Part shown: positions 27,612 to 37,559 of the stretch, in pieces
How the letters are laid out: the number at the start of each line of letters is the position of its first letter
Numbering within the stretch: position 1 is the stretch's first letter
Source of the DNA: Aliihoeflea sp. 40Bstr573
GTDB taxonomy: Bacteria; Pseudomonadota; Alphaproteobacteria; Rhizobiales; Rhizobiaceae
DNA length: 64,000 nt
Reading direction: 5' to 3'
Assembly: GCF_024105655.1 (NCBI RefSeq)
Contig: NZ_JAAAMH010000001.1
Coordinates: 62,001 to 126,000 of the forward strand
The notes under the pieces: generated by a model
What the model saw: the letters and a program-made list of their open reading frames with translations, nothing else
Database searches by the model: none
Told to the model about the DNA's origin: nothing
Translations under genes and position numbers: made by a program

Positions 27612-29885
27612 ATGTCTTTCCGCGAGTTTCGCCGCGACCGTCTCTCAAAGCCGATCTTCGGCTGGGCGAAGGGCATCATGCCGCCCATTTCGGACACCGA
27701 GCGTGACGCAATCGACGCCGGCACGGTCTGGTGGGACGGTGAAATCTTCACTGGCACGCCCGATTGGGACAAGCTCGTCGCCATGCCTCCGGCCAGCCTG
27801 TCAGCCGAGGAGCAGGCCTTCATGGAAGGCCCCGTCCGCGAACTGTGCGCCATGGTCGATGACTGGAAGCTGGCCTGGGAAGACCGCGACCTGCCGCGCC
27901 CGGTCTGGGATTTCCTGCGCGAGAAGAAGTTCTTCGGCATGATCATCCCGAAGAAATACGGTGGGCTGGGGTTCTCCAACACCGCGCATTCCGAGGTCGT
28001 GCGCACGATCTCGTCCGCCAGCGTCGTCGCCGGTGTCACGGTTATGGTCCCCAATTCGCTCGGACCGGGCGAACTGCTGATGCATTTTGGCACCGACGAG
28101 CAGCGCGACCACTGGTTGCCGCGCCTCGCTGACGGGCGCGAGATACCCTGTTTCGGCCTGACCTCGCCGGAGGCCGGTTCCGACGCGGCGGCGATGACCG
28201 ACACGGGCGTCGTTGAATATGGCGAGCACGAGGGCGAACGTGTCCTGGGAATCCGGCTCAATTTCGAAAAGCGCTACATCACCCTCGGCCCGGTCGCGAC
28301 CGTCATGGGCCTTGCCTTCAAGCTCTCCGATCCGGAAAACCATCTCGGCGCCGGAGAAGATCGCGGCATCACCGTCGGCCTGTTGCCGACCTCCACGCCC
28401 GGTGTCAGCCACGGCGACCGCCACATCCCTCTCCTTAACCATTTCCAGAACGGGCCGCTGTACGGCAAGGACGTCTTCATTCCGCTCGATTGGGTCCTGG
28501 GTGGACCGGAACGTGTCGGGCAGGGGTGGAAGATGCTGATGACGGCACTTGCAGCCGGGCGCGGAATTTCGCTGCCCTCGCAGTCCGCCGCATCTGCTGG
28601 CATCTGCGCGCGCGCGACCGGCGCCTATGCCCGCGTGCGAACACAGTTCAACGTGCCGATAGGCAAGTTCGAGGGCATTCAGGAACCGCTCGCGGAAATC
28701 GCGGCGAATGCCTACCAGATCGACGCCGCACGCCGCCTGACTGTCGCCGCGCTTGACGAGGGCCACAAGCCGTCGGTCATCTCGGCGATCATGAAGTTCC
28801 ATGCGACCGACCGCATGCGTCGGTCGATCGAGCATGCGATGGACATTCATGGCGGCAAGGCCATCATCGATGGGCCGAAGAACTACCTTGGCGCGCAGTA
28901 CCGCTCCGTCCCCATCGGCATCACGGTCGAGGGCGCGAACATCCTTACCCGCAACCTGATGATCTTCGGCCAGGGTGCGATCCGCTCGCACCCCTACATG
29001 CTCAAGGAGCTGCTGGCGCTCTCCGACGAAGACCAGAAGCGCGGGCTGGAAGAGTTCGACCGCCAGTTCTGGCATCATGCCGGCCATTCGGCGCTCAATG
29101 CGCTGCGCACCTTCGTGCGCGGTTGGACGGGCGGGCTCATCGCGCCCGCGCCGCGCAAGGCGGCGCTCTCAGGGCACTGGCGGCAGCTTTCGCGTTACGC
29201 CGCCGCCTTCGCACTCTTGTCCGATCTTGCGCTCCTGACGCTTGGCGGCGCGTTGAAGCGCAAGGAGATGCTGTCGGCACGGCTCGGCGACATCCTTGCC
29301 GAGATTTATCTCGGCGCCGCGGTTCTCAAACGCTTCGAGGACGAAGGCCGTCAGGAAGCCGACAGGCCGCTGGTCGACTACGTGATGGTTCGGGGCCGCC
29401 AGCGCATGGGCGTCGCCTTCCGTGGCGTCCTTGCCAACCTGCAGGCCCGCTGGGCCGCGTGGCTCGTGCGGGCGCTCGCCTTCCCGCTGGGTGTGCCGAA
29501 CCCCGAGCCGAGCGACAGCGAGCGCACCCGTGCGGCGGAAATGCTGATGGAGCGCGGCTCGCAGCGCGACCGCCTTACGCCCGATCTGTATTTTGGCCAG
29601 GGCCATCAGAGCCATGCCCTGAAGGATCTTGAGCACGCCTTCGATCTTCTCACCGCGATCGCCCCCATCGAGAAGAAGCTGCGCGATGCCAAGGTCCGCG
29701 ACCTCGACCGCGCAACCGAAACGGGTCTGCTCTCGGCGGACGAGCGCCGGCGGCTCGACGAGGCGCGCGCGGCCGTCGCGAAGGTCATCGCGGTCGATGC
29801 GTTTCCAATGGCTGAAGTTTCGCCTCTGGCAGACCTGCATGAAACCCGTGAACACCGTTCGGAACCCCGTCAAGCTGCCGAGTAA
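27612..29885 (+). CDS. fadE: Acyl-CoA dehydrogenase, FadE type
   Basis: A 757-aa FAD-dependent acyl-CoA dehydrogenase of the long FadE branch that performs the first step of fatty-acid beta-oxidation. Early motif PPISDTERDAIDAGTVWWDGEIF, then an acyl-CoA dehydrogenase core (FGLTSPEAGSDAAAMTD, GRGISLPSQSAASAG, IHGGKAII) and a C-terminal extension (DUF1974). Enterobacterial FadE is about 815 aa with N-terminal membrane helices; here those are absent. A GGGGGAG site precedes the ATG. Confidence 0.92.
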   Translation: MSFREFRRDRLSKPIFGWAKGIMPPISDTERDAIDAGTVWWDGEIFTGTPDWDKLVAMPPASLSAEEQAFMEGPVRELCAMVDDWKLAWEDRDLPRPVWDFLREKKFFGMIIPKKYGGLGFSNTAHSEVVRTISSASVVAGVTVMVPNSLGPGELLMHFGTDEQRDHWLPRLADGREIPCFGLTSPEAGSDAAAMTDTGVVEYGEHEGERVLGIRLNFEKRYITLGPVATVMGLAFKLSDPENHLGAGEDRGITVGLLPTSTPGVSHGDRHIPLLNHFQNGPLYGKDVFIPLDWVLGGPERVGQGWKMLMTALAAGRGISLPSQSAASAGICARATGAYARVRTQFNVPIGKFEGIQEPLAEIAANAYQIDAARRLTVAALDEGHKPSVISAIMKFHATDRMRRSIEHAMDIHGGKAIIDGPKNYLGAQYRSVPIGITVEGANILTRNLMIFGQGAIRSHPYMLKELLALSDEDQKRGLEEFDRQFWHHAGHSALNALRTFVRGWTGGLIAPAPRKAALSGHWRQLSRYAAAFALLSDLALLTLGGALKRKEMLSARLGDILAEIYLGAAVLKRFEDEGRQEADRPLVDYVMVRGRQRMGVAFRGVLANLQARWAAWLVRALAFPLGVPNPEPSDSERTRAAEMLMERGSQRDRLTPDLYFGQGHQSHALKDLEHAFDLLTAIAPIEKKLRDAKVRDLDRATETGLLSADERRRLDEARAAVAKVIAVDAFPMAEVSPLADLHETREHRSEPRQAAE

Positions 29886-29956
29886 CCTGGCTGTCCTTTG
29901 CCGTTGACAGGGGCGGCAAAACCAGTGACCAAGAGCCTCGATAGGAGGGGGGTCCA

Positions 29957-32608
29957 TTGTCCGCGAGGAGCGTCGAGGAACACGGTTCTGGAGGCCGGTT
30001 GGACGACAACTCTCCTGAGCCGCTGGGGGTGGGTGCGTTCGACTGGGATCTGACTGGTCTCGGTCCGCGCTCAGGCTGGCATGCGCCCCTGCGCGCTGCG
30101 GCCGACATTGTCCTGGCCATGGACGGGCCGGCGATTCTTGTCTGGGGGGATGACGACCGGCTGGTCTACAACGACGCTGCGACGCCTGTCGTCGATCGCA
30201 CCCTTCGCCCGATGCGTCGCGGCTTGCCTCTTCGCGACCTCGATGCCGAGTTGCGTCAGCCCCTGTTTACTCTTGCCGCCGAGGTTCGGGCCGACGGAAA
30301 ATCCTCGAAGGCAAGCTTTCAACGCCAGGTCCTCGATTTGACCGGAAGCGTTGACCGCCGCGTGGATGTGACGGCCAGCCCGGTCGGTGACGGTGTCGGC
30401 GTCCTCTTCACACTTAAGGTGGAGACGTCGGAAAGCGGTCGCTCGCCGGTCTCCTCGCTGCGGCTGATCGACCAGATTCGCCAGCTTGCGGACGGCCTGC
30501 CGCAGATGGTGGCCTTCATCGATTCGGATTTGCGCTACACTTTCCGCAACGAGGCTCACCGCCTTTGGGTCGACCTTCCGGACGAGCAGGTCATCGGCCG
30601 TCGCCAGTCGGAAGTGTTGGGCGTCGAAGCGTACGAGGCCCTTCGTCCCTATGCAGAATCCGCGCTTGCCGGCCAGTCAGCGCACTTCGAAACGCTTCTG
30701 GCGCACCCCTCCGGCACGCAGCGCTATATCGAGGCAGATTACGTCCCCCATCGCCGTGAGGACGGCATCATCGCCGGTTTTTTCGTTGTCGCCCGTGACA
30801 TGACCGAGGACCGCTTGCAGGAGGCCGAACTCGTTCGCGCTCGCGAGCGCCTGCGGCTGATTCTGGACAGCGCGATCGAGTATGCGATCATTCTCCTGGA
30901 CAGGGATGGCCGCGTCACTTCGTGGAACAGCGGCGCTCAGCGCCTCCTCGGATATGACGAGCAGGACGTAATCGGCAAGGATGGTTCGATCTTCTTCACC
31001 GAGGAGGACCGGGCGCGCGGTCTTCCGCAATATGAACGGGCATTGTCACGCGAAACCGGTAAGGCCAGCAACGAGCGCTGGCATGTCCGCAAGGACGGCA
31101 GCCGCTTCTGGGGTTCCGGCTCCATCCTTCCTTTGGCCGATGGAGGGCATGGCGGCTTCCTAAAGATTCTGCGCGACCGGACGGAGGAGCGCGAAGCGCA
31201 GGAGGCGATGAACGAAGCGCGCCAGCGCGCCGAATTGATCGCTGCCGAACAGGCGGCGCTGCTCGGCCAGTTGAGCGAAGGGGTCATCGTCACCGATCCA
31301 GCCGGCCGGATAACCTTCATCAATCGCTCTGCCGCGGAGATTCACGGCGTCGCCCATCTCGACATTTCGCCGGAAGAATACGCCAATAGCTTCCAGCTCT
31401 TCCGCGAGAACGGCGAGCCCTATCCGTCGCACGAACTGCCGCTTGCCCGCGCGGTCCTCAATGGAGAAAGCGTGATCGAGGCGCGCTGGCGTATCCGGCG
31501 CCCCGATGGCGCGGAGGTTCTCGCCATTGGCAGCGCCAAGCCTGTTGTCGGTCCAAAAGGCAAAATCATCGGCAATGTCTTGACGATCCGCGACGACACG
31601 GCGCGTCAGGCGGCCGAGCAGGAACTGCGCGAAATCTCGCTGCGCAAGGATCTGGCGCTATCGGCCGGGCAAATGGGTGTCTGGGAATGGAACGCGCTGA
31701 CCGACACGATGATCTGGGATGACGCCCAGTTCAGTCTGTTTGGCGTCAGCCAGGATGGCTTCGTGCCTTCTCTCGCCGCGTTCCGGGAACTCACCATCGG
31801 CGACGATTTCATGGCAATCGCCAACGCAGCCGACAAGGATGGGCCGGGAGGCCGTCTTGTGGACGTCGATTTCCGCATCCGGCGGCCCGACACCGGCGAA
31901 ATCCGCTGGATGGGTTCGCGCGCCATTGCCATGCACGACGACACCGGACGGCTGATGCGTATGGTTGGCGTCAATATCGACCTGACCGAGCGCAAGCGCG
32001 CCGAGGAGCGCCGCGGCCTCCTGATCAACGAACTCAACCACCGCGTCAAGAACACGCTCGCAACGGTCCAGTCCATTGCCTCGCAGACATTCCGGGAAAA
32101 CGATGTCGGGCGCGAAATGCGCGCCTTGTTCGAGGCGCGGCTGGTGGCGCTTTCCAATGCGCACAACGTGCTGACCCGCGAAAGCTGGGAAGGCGCGCCG
32201 CTGGCGGAGATCATCGGTCAGGCGATCCTGCCCTTCGTCCAGAAGCAGTCGCCGCGCATTCGTGCGAAGGGGCCGGATATCCGGTGCTCGACGAAATCGG
32301 CGCTTGCGCTGGCAATGGCCTTGCATGAACTGGCGACCAACGCCGTCAAATACGGCGCGCTTTCAGGAGCGGTCGGCGAGGTGACCATCGACTGGTCGGT
32401 CGACGGCGCTGCTGACCTTTTCAAGCTTGTCTGGCAGGAAAGGGACGGGCCTGCGGTCATCCCGCCCTCGCGGCAGGGTTTCGGCTCGCGCCTGGTCGGT
32501 CGCAGCCTTGCAGGAGAACTCGGCGGCGACGTCCGGCTCGATTTCCAGCCAGCCGGGCTGATCTGCACCATCACCGCCCCGCTCGACCAGATCGGCACCT
32601 TGGTCTGA
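29957..32608 (+). CDS. PAS-rich HWE-family sensor histidine kinase
   Basis: An 883-aa soluble sensor kinase with about five PAS repeats (rough limits 15-150, 175-290, 295-410, 430-550, 560-680) and a C-terminal HWE kinase module. The phospho-acceptor His695 is in ELNHRVKNTLATVQSIA, the WxE-type motif ESWEGA has Trp744, and the N-box Asn795 is in HELATNAVKYG. The start is TTG at 29957 with AGGAGG eight bases before it. No membrane helices and no response regulator next to it. HWE kinases in alphaproteobacteria often respond to light, redox or stress and may act on PhyR-like regulators; signal unknown. Confidence 0.9.
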   Translation: MSARSVEEHGSGGRLDDNSPEPLGVGAFDWDLTGLGPRSGWHAPLRAAADIVLAMDGPAILVWGDDDRLVYNDAATPVVDRTLRPMRRGLPLRDLDAELRQPLFTLAAEVRADGKSSKASFQRQVLDLTGSVDRRVDVTASPVGDGVGVLFTLKVETSESGRSPVSSLRLIDQIRQLADGLPQMVAFIDSDLRYTFRNEAHRLWVDLPDEQVIGRRQSEVLGVEAYEALRPYAESALAGQSAHFETLLAHPSGTQRYIEADYVPHRREDGIIAGFFVVARDMTEDRLQEAELVRARERLRLILDSAIEYAIILLDRDGRVTSWNSGAQRLLGYDEQDVIGKDGSIFFTEEDRARGLPQYERALSRETGKASNERWHVRKDGSRFWGSGSILPLADGGHGGFLKILRDRTEEREAQEAMNEARQRAELIAAEQAALLGQLSEGVIVTDPAGRITFINRSAAEIHGVAHLDISPEEYANSFQLFRENGEPYPSHELPLARAVLNGESVIEARWRIRRPDGAEVLAIGSAKPVVGPKGKIIGNVLTIRDDTARQAAEQELREISLRKDLALSAGQMGVWEWNALTDTMIWDDAQFSLFGVSQDGFVPSLAAFRELTIGDDFMAIANAADKDGPGGRLVDVDFRIRRPDTGEIRWMGSRAIAMHDDTGRLMRMVGVNIDLTERKRAEERRGLLINELNHRVKNTLATVQSIASQTFRENDVGREMRALFEARLVALSNAHNVLTRESWEGAPLAEIIGQAILPFVQKQSPRIRAKGPDIRCSTKSALALAMALHELATNAVKYGALSGAVGEVTIDWSVDGAADLFKLVWQERDGPAVIPPSRQGFGSRLVGRSLAGELGGDVRLDFQPAGLICTITAPLDQIGTLV

Positions 32609-32866
<258 letters not shown>

Positions 32867-32922
32867 GCTGAAACCCGCTGGTATTGAGCTGGCTTTCGCC
32901 GGATTAGCTCACTTTTGAGCTC

Positions 32923-32950
32923 AAAAAGGCGGCTTTCGAGCCGCCTTTTT
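32923..32950. terminator. Bidirectional Rho-independent terminator
   Basis: AAAAAGGCGGC (32923-32933) and GCCGCCTTTTT (32940-32950) form an 11-bp stem around TTTCGA, with T-runs on both strands. It serves the small gene (+) and tamB (-), which converge here. Confidence 0.92.
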
Positions 32951-32963
32951 CGTGTTCCGAGGA

Positions 32964-35900
32964 CTAATAATCCCGTTCGAAGAAGACGCCCAGGCTCGAA
33001 TCCCCATCGGACCCGACCGCCCCGCGCGCCTTCAATTCGTCGGTAATGTCGAGGTTGATCGTCCCTCGCGCCGTCCCGCCGGCGCCGGCTTCGACGCCCA
33101 GGTAGATATTGTCCTGAATGTAGCGCCCGGCGCGGACAGCGGCGTTGCCTTCGCTGTCGGTGACGATGTCGAGATCGTCCAGACCCGTCGCGCTGCGCAG
33201 GCTGCCCAACAGTGACGAGTTCCCGCCGCCAGCAAGCTCTGCCGCCGCTGCGGCAAGCTGCGCGATCTGGAAGGCGGAGAGCTCGCTCAGGGACCGGTTG
33301 AAGATAAGGCGGGCAAGCACTTCATCTTCCGGCAGTTGCGGCGAGGACGAGAAAGAGATGTCGAGGTCGGAGACACGGCCAGACACGGTGATGAACACGG
33401 TCGTCCCGTCGCTTTCAGAACTGGCGACGAAGTTCAGCACCGGATCGAGATCGCCAACGAGCGTGATCGTGCCTTCCTCGAATTCGATCCTTTGGCCGAG
33501 AATTCCAATCCGGCCCCGGATCAACTCGAACCCGCCAACCGGCTGTACGTTCGTTACCGGCCCCAGCACGCGAACGCTGCCGCCGAGCTCGGCATCGAGG
33601 CCGCGACCGCGTACGAAGATCTGGTTCGGCGCGTTGACCGTCACGTCGAGCTGAATGACGCTCGGTCGGGAGGAGGGGACCGGCGTGCCGTCATTTGCGC
33701 GCGCGCGCTCCAGCGTCGCTGCGACGCCCGGGGGCGGATTGCGATGGATGACATCGATACCGGCAGCGCCGCCGCCGAGATTCTCGGGAACGGAAATCTC
33801 TGCCCGCTCGATATTGAGCGTGCCCGACAGCCGCGCGTCGGCCGCAAGCGGGCCGGTGAAGGCTAGGTTGCCCGACACGGTCGCGACGATCAGGTCGCCA
33901 TCGTTGTAGCGCGCCTGGTTCAGCACGATGTTGATGTCGGCAGGCAGGCCTTCGCCAAGCGAGATCGTGCCGCCCGCCGAAATCGTGCCGCCGGCGCCAA
34001 GCGTGGCGTTGGCGGACTGGATCGTGATCGTCTGGCCGTCGATGCTTGCCGACACGTTGATGCCGCGCAGCGAGACGTTGGTTTCGGGATCCACGACCTG
34101 CGCCCCTTGCGTCGAGACGGTGCCGCGGATCTGCGGATCGGAGATCGAGCCGGTGACCTGTCCCTGGACGCCGACCGTGCCGACGAGCTGCGTGCCGCGA
34201 TCGATCAGGAAGCGGTTGGCGAGCGAAAGCGGTGCCTCGGCGGTCAGATTGACCGCGAGCCCTGAGCCCTGAAGCGGAACCGTGCCGCTTGCGGAAAGTG
34301 ACAGCCCCTGATTGCCAGACACGGTGACCGAGGACAGGGTCACTGTCTGATCCGCGAACCGACCGGCCGCGGCCGCGTTGAGCGCGCTAATGCCGGCATC
34401 ATTCAGCGGTGCGGCGGAAAGGCCGGATGCGCTGAGATTGAACGCGGCCTGCGGGTCGGAAGTGGTACCGGTCACGCGGGCGGTCCCGGAGAGATTGCCG
34501 CCAAGATTTTGATCGGGAACGACAGCGTTCAAGATGCCGAAGGGGAAGGCGGCCAGCGTAACATCGAGCGCAAGCTGGCCATCCCCCAGCGGCGCGGAGC
34601 CGCGAACCGTTGCGTCGAGCCCTTCGGGGCTGGTAGCGCGTGCGTCGATCTCAAGCCGGTCCCCGGATGTCGTGCCGCGCGCGGTCAGCCCGAGCGAGGA
34701 AAGGCCAGCATCGCGAAGAACGGCGGCCCGCAGGGTACTGCCGCGAATGTCGAAGGCGACGTCCGGCTGGTTGCGCGGTCCGATGATACGGGCCGTCCCA
34801 TCGATCGTGCCGCCGAGTTCGAGGTCAGGACGGATCGTATTGGCGATCGACAGCGGCAAGGCGGCGACCCTCACGTCGAGATCGATCTGGTCCGCAATGC
34901 GGCCAGTGGCGTCGATGCTTCCACCCCCGACATCGAGCGCGAGCGCGTCGATGGTGATGGTTTCGCCAATGACGGAGAGGCTCGCTGGCTGCCGCAGCCG
35001 CGCCGCCAAGTCGCCTTGCGCAAGGTCGATGCGGGTCAATGCCAGACGGAAACCGTCTCCTTCGGGCGTCAGCGAACCTTCGGCGGCGGCTGTCGTGCCG
35101 TTGTCCAGAAGTGCATTGGCGGAGAAATCTGTCGTTTCACCCTGTCGGTTCGCCCTTGCCTGAAGCGTCGTGACGTCGACGCCGCCAGCCGAAATGCCGC
35201 GCGCGTCGCCGGAGCCGTCGATGCGCGGTACGCCGAAAAGATCGTCGATCCCGGCCTGGATGTCGGCTGCCTCGATACGGGTCTCACCGACTACGAAGCT
35301 GTCGATCGTACCCTCGACGGTAGCGCGCTGTTCGTCTTCGACCGGCTCGAGTGCGATGGTTGCCCGAACGGCGCCAGACGCTTCCTGCAGCGCAAGCGCT
35401 GCGAGGGTCGAGATGTCGGCCGCATCGATTTCGAGCGAACCGGCAAGAAGGCCGGTTTCACCCTGCACGACGGAGCCGGTCAGGCGCGCGCCTCCGGCGG
35501 AAAATACCAGGTCGGTCAGGCGACGTTCCTCCTCGACGAGCGCGATGGCCGAAGAGAGGTCGACGCGCACGCCGTTGAGGAAAGCGCTGCCCCCGATCGT
35601 GCCATCGAGGTTTCTGTCCTGGAGGGTGCCTTCGAATGCGATGGCAGCGTCGCGCAGCTGCTTGTCGGCAAGGCGGCCTGATGGGACCGTGACGTACGTC
35701 GTAAGGTTGATCAGCCCATCGCTGCCGGATGCGCGGCCTTCGGCGGTCAGCGCGCCAGAGGCCTGCGGAGAGACCAAAGCGAGGTCGGTCAGGCCGAAGC
35801 GGAAGTCGAAGTCGGCGGCGCCGGTAGCGTAGGTGCCATCAGCCAGGAGGTCGAACTGCTGGTTCTCGATGCGCAGGTCGTCGGTAACGAGACCGTTTTC

Positions 35901-37559
35901 TCCGCGCTCGATGCGACCTGCAATCGTCGTGCGGCCACCCATGAGGTTGTCCGCCGCTTCCTGGTCGATGCGCAATTCGTCGATGGTGCCATCGAGCGTC
36001 AAATTGAAGCCGCCGGAAATCGGCGTGACGCTGCCGTTTGCGCTGAGCGCGAGCGCGCCGGAGAGATCGCGGCCGGCCAGCCCGGAGAACGGCGCAAGGC
36101 TCGACGTCTCGACCGCGATGTCGCCATCGAAGACGTATTCGGCGACCGTGCCGGCGAGACTGAGGATCAGCGCTTCCGCTTCTATCCGCGTATCGGAAAG
36201 CACCAGCGGCTGCGATGCGTTCCACTCGCCGGATGAGGAAAGGTCGATGCGGGTGCCGAGGGCTTGCGCGACTTCCTCGTCGGGCGAGGTGACGCCATCG
36301 ACGGCTCCGGAAAGGTCGAAGGTAATGCGCCGCTCGTTCGGGCTGTCGAGGTTCTGCGCCACGCCAGCAAGGTCGAGTGCCATCGTTTCGGCGGAAAAGC
36401 TCGCCGTGGCGAGCCCGCGAATGTCAAGCTCGCCCGACCAGTCGTCGTCCGCCCCTTCGCCATAGGAGAGAGCCAGAGCTGCGCGCTGGACGGTGGTATC
36501 GCCGCCGGGAACCGGCAGGACGACGACGTCGCCGCTCGGGTCTTCGACGGATGCCTCGATGGCGAGGCGACGCAGGAAGCCGTCCGCGGTCGTCTCGGCG
36601 GATGCGGAGAGCGCGAGCGCGGCGCTTTCGAGGTCGAGCGCATCGAGACGGAACCCGCCTTCATCCGGGATGAAGCCCTGGGCTTCGAGAGACGTCTCGG
36701 CGCCGAAGAAGTCGCGGAACCGCGCGGGGATCAGCTGAGCGATCGGGCCGGACAGTCGGGTCGAGAAGCCCCGGCCGGCCCGACCTTCGCGCAGCATCGC
36801 GGTGCCGGTCAAAATGCGCTCGCTGTCCGCATCGAGTGCGAGCTGAACATCGAGATTGTCGAGTTCGCCATTGCCGGCGAGTGTCAGTGCAACCGGAGGA
36901 CGATCTTCGATATTCAGCAGATTGGCCACTATGCCGTTTTCCGGCTCACTCAGCGACAGATCGAGATCGACGGCTTCGGTGGCGTTCGAATAGGCGAAGG
37001 CCAGCCCGAGTTGGCCTCCCGGCCCATCGAGGCGCGTGACGTCGAGCGCAGTGTCGATCGCGCCATCCTCCAGCCGCAGGCGGCCGGCGAGCGAAAGCTC
37101 CGATTCCAGACCGAAGACGGTCGGGCCGAAGGTCGCCACCGGGATTTCGAGGCTTTCCAGATTGACCGCGACGGGCAGTTCGGGGACCGCGAAGCCGGAG
37201 GATTCGGGCGCCGGTAGCCCTTCGTCGGGCAGCGGCTGGCGTATTACGTCGATCCGATCGGCGCGCAGCGAAGAGATTTCGAGCCTTTGGCGCAGGAGTA
37301 GGGCCGTGCGGCTCCAGTCGATGGACGCGTTGGTGATACGCAGCCAAACGCCTTCCCGGTCTGCGACCGTGATTGAGCCAATGCGGGCATTGGACGACAT
37401 CGCGCCTTGGATGCCGCTGATCTGAATCTGGCGGTTGGGCGTCGAAAGCTGGTTCTGGATAAAATTTGTGAAGATCGAGCGCGTCTCGGCTTCGGTTTCC
37501 TGCGCGCTGGCGGGAACCGCGAAGACGAGACAGGCAAGGGCTACAAGAACTCGGATCAA
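32964..37559 (-). CDS. tamB: TamB-like translocation/assembly module protein (DUF490)
   Basis: A 1531-aa envelope protein with an N-terminal signal/anchor (MIRVLVALACLVFAVPASAQE) and a very long repetitive beta-rich body ending in the conserved DUF490 domain (LDITDELKARGAVGSDGDSS and C-terminal FERDY). With TamA it forms a bridge between membranes that helps assemble outer-membrane proteins and move phospholipids. Starts with TTG whose TTGA overlaps the tamA stop. Length is within the usual range for alphaproteobacterial TamB. Confidence 0.93.
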   Translation of the reverse strand: MIRVLVALACLVFAVPASAQETEAETRSIFTNFIQNQLSTPNRQIQISGIQGAMSSNARIGSITVADREGVWLRITNASIDWSRTALLLRQRLEISSLRADRIDVIRQPLPDEGLPAPESSGFAVPELPVAVNLESLEIPVATFGPTVFGLESELSLAGRLRLEDGAIDTALDVTRLDGPGGQLGLAFAYSNATEAVDLDLSLSEPENGIVANLLNIEDRPPVALTLAGNGELDNLDVQLALDADSERILTGTAMLREGRAGRGFSTRLSGPIAQLIPARFRDFFGAETSLEAQGFIPDEGGFRLDALDLESAALALSASAETTADGFLRRLAIEASVEDPSGDVVVLPVPGGDTTVQRAALALSYGEGADDDWSGELDIRGLATASFSAETMALDLAGVAQNLDSPNERRITFDLSGAVDGVTSPDEEVAQALGTRIDLSSSGEWNASQPLVLSDTRIEAEALILSLAGTVAEYVFDGDIAVETSSLAPFSGLAGRDLSGALALSANGSVTPISGGFNLTLDGTIDELRIDQEAADNLMGGRTTIAGRIERGENGLVTDDLRIENQQFDLLADGTYATGAADFDFRFGLTDLALVSPQASGALTAEGRASGSDGLINLTTYVTVPSGRLADKQLRDAAIAFEGTLQDRNLDGTIGGSAFLNGVRVDLSSAIALVEEERRLTDLVFSAGGARLTGSVVQGETGLLAGSLEIDAADISTLAALALQEASGAVRATIALEPVEDEQRATVEGTIDSFVVGETRIEAADIQAGIDDLFGVPRIDGSGDARGISAGGVDVTTLQARANRQGETTDFSANALLDNGTTAAAEGSLTPEGDGFRLALTRIDLAQGDLAARLRQPASLSVIGETITIDALALDVGGGSIDATGRIADQIDLDVRVAALPLSIANTIRPDLELGGTIDGTARIIGPRNQPDVAFDIRGSTLRAAVLRDAGLSSLGLTARGTTSGDRLEIDARATSPEGLDATVRGSAPLGDGQLALDVTLAAFPFGILNAVVPDQNLGGNLSGTARVTGTTSDPQAAFNLSASGLSAAPLNDAGISALNAAAAGRFADQTVTLSSVTVSGNQGLSLSASGTVPLQGSGLAVNLTAEAPLSLANRFLIDRGTQLVGTVGVQGQVTGSISDPQIRGTVSTQGAQVVDPETNVSLRGINVSASIDGQTITIQSANATLGAGGTISAGGTISLGEGLPADINIVLNQARYNDGDLIVATVSGNLAFTGPLAADARLSGTLNIERAEISVPENLGGGAAGIDVIHRNPPPGVAATLERARANDGTPVPSSRPSVIQLDVTVNAPNQIFVRGRGLDAELGGSVRVLGPVTNVQPVGGFELIRGRIGILGQRIEFEEGTITLVGDLDPVLNFVASSESDGTTVFITVSGRVSDLDISFSSSPQLPEDEVLARLIFNRSLSELSAFQIAQLAAAAAELAGGGNSSLLGSLRSATGLDDLDIVTDSEGNAAVRAGRYIQDNIYLGVEAGAGGTARGTINLDITDELKARGAVGSDGDSSLGVFFERDY

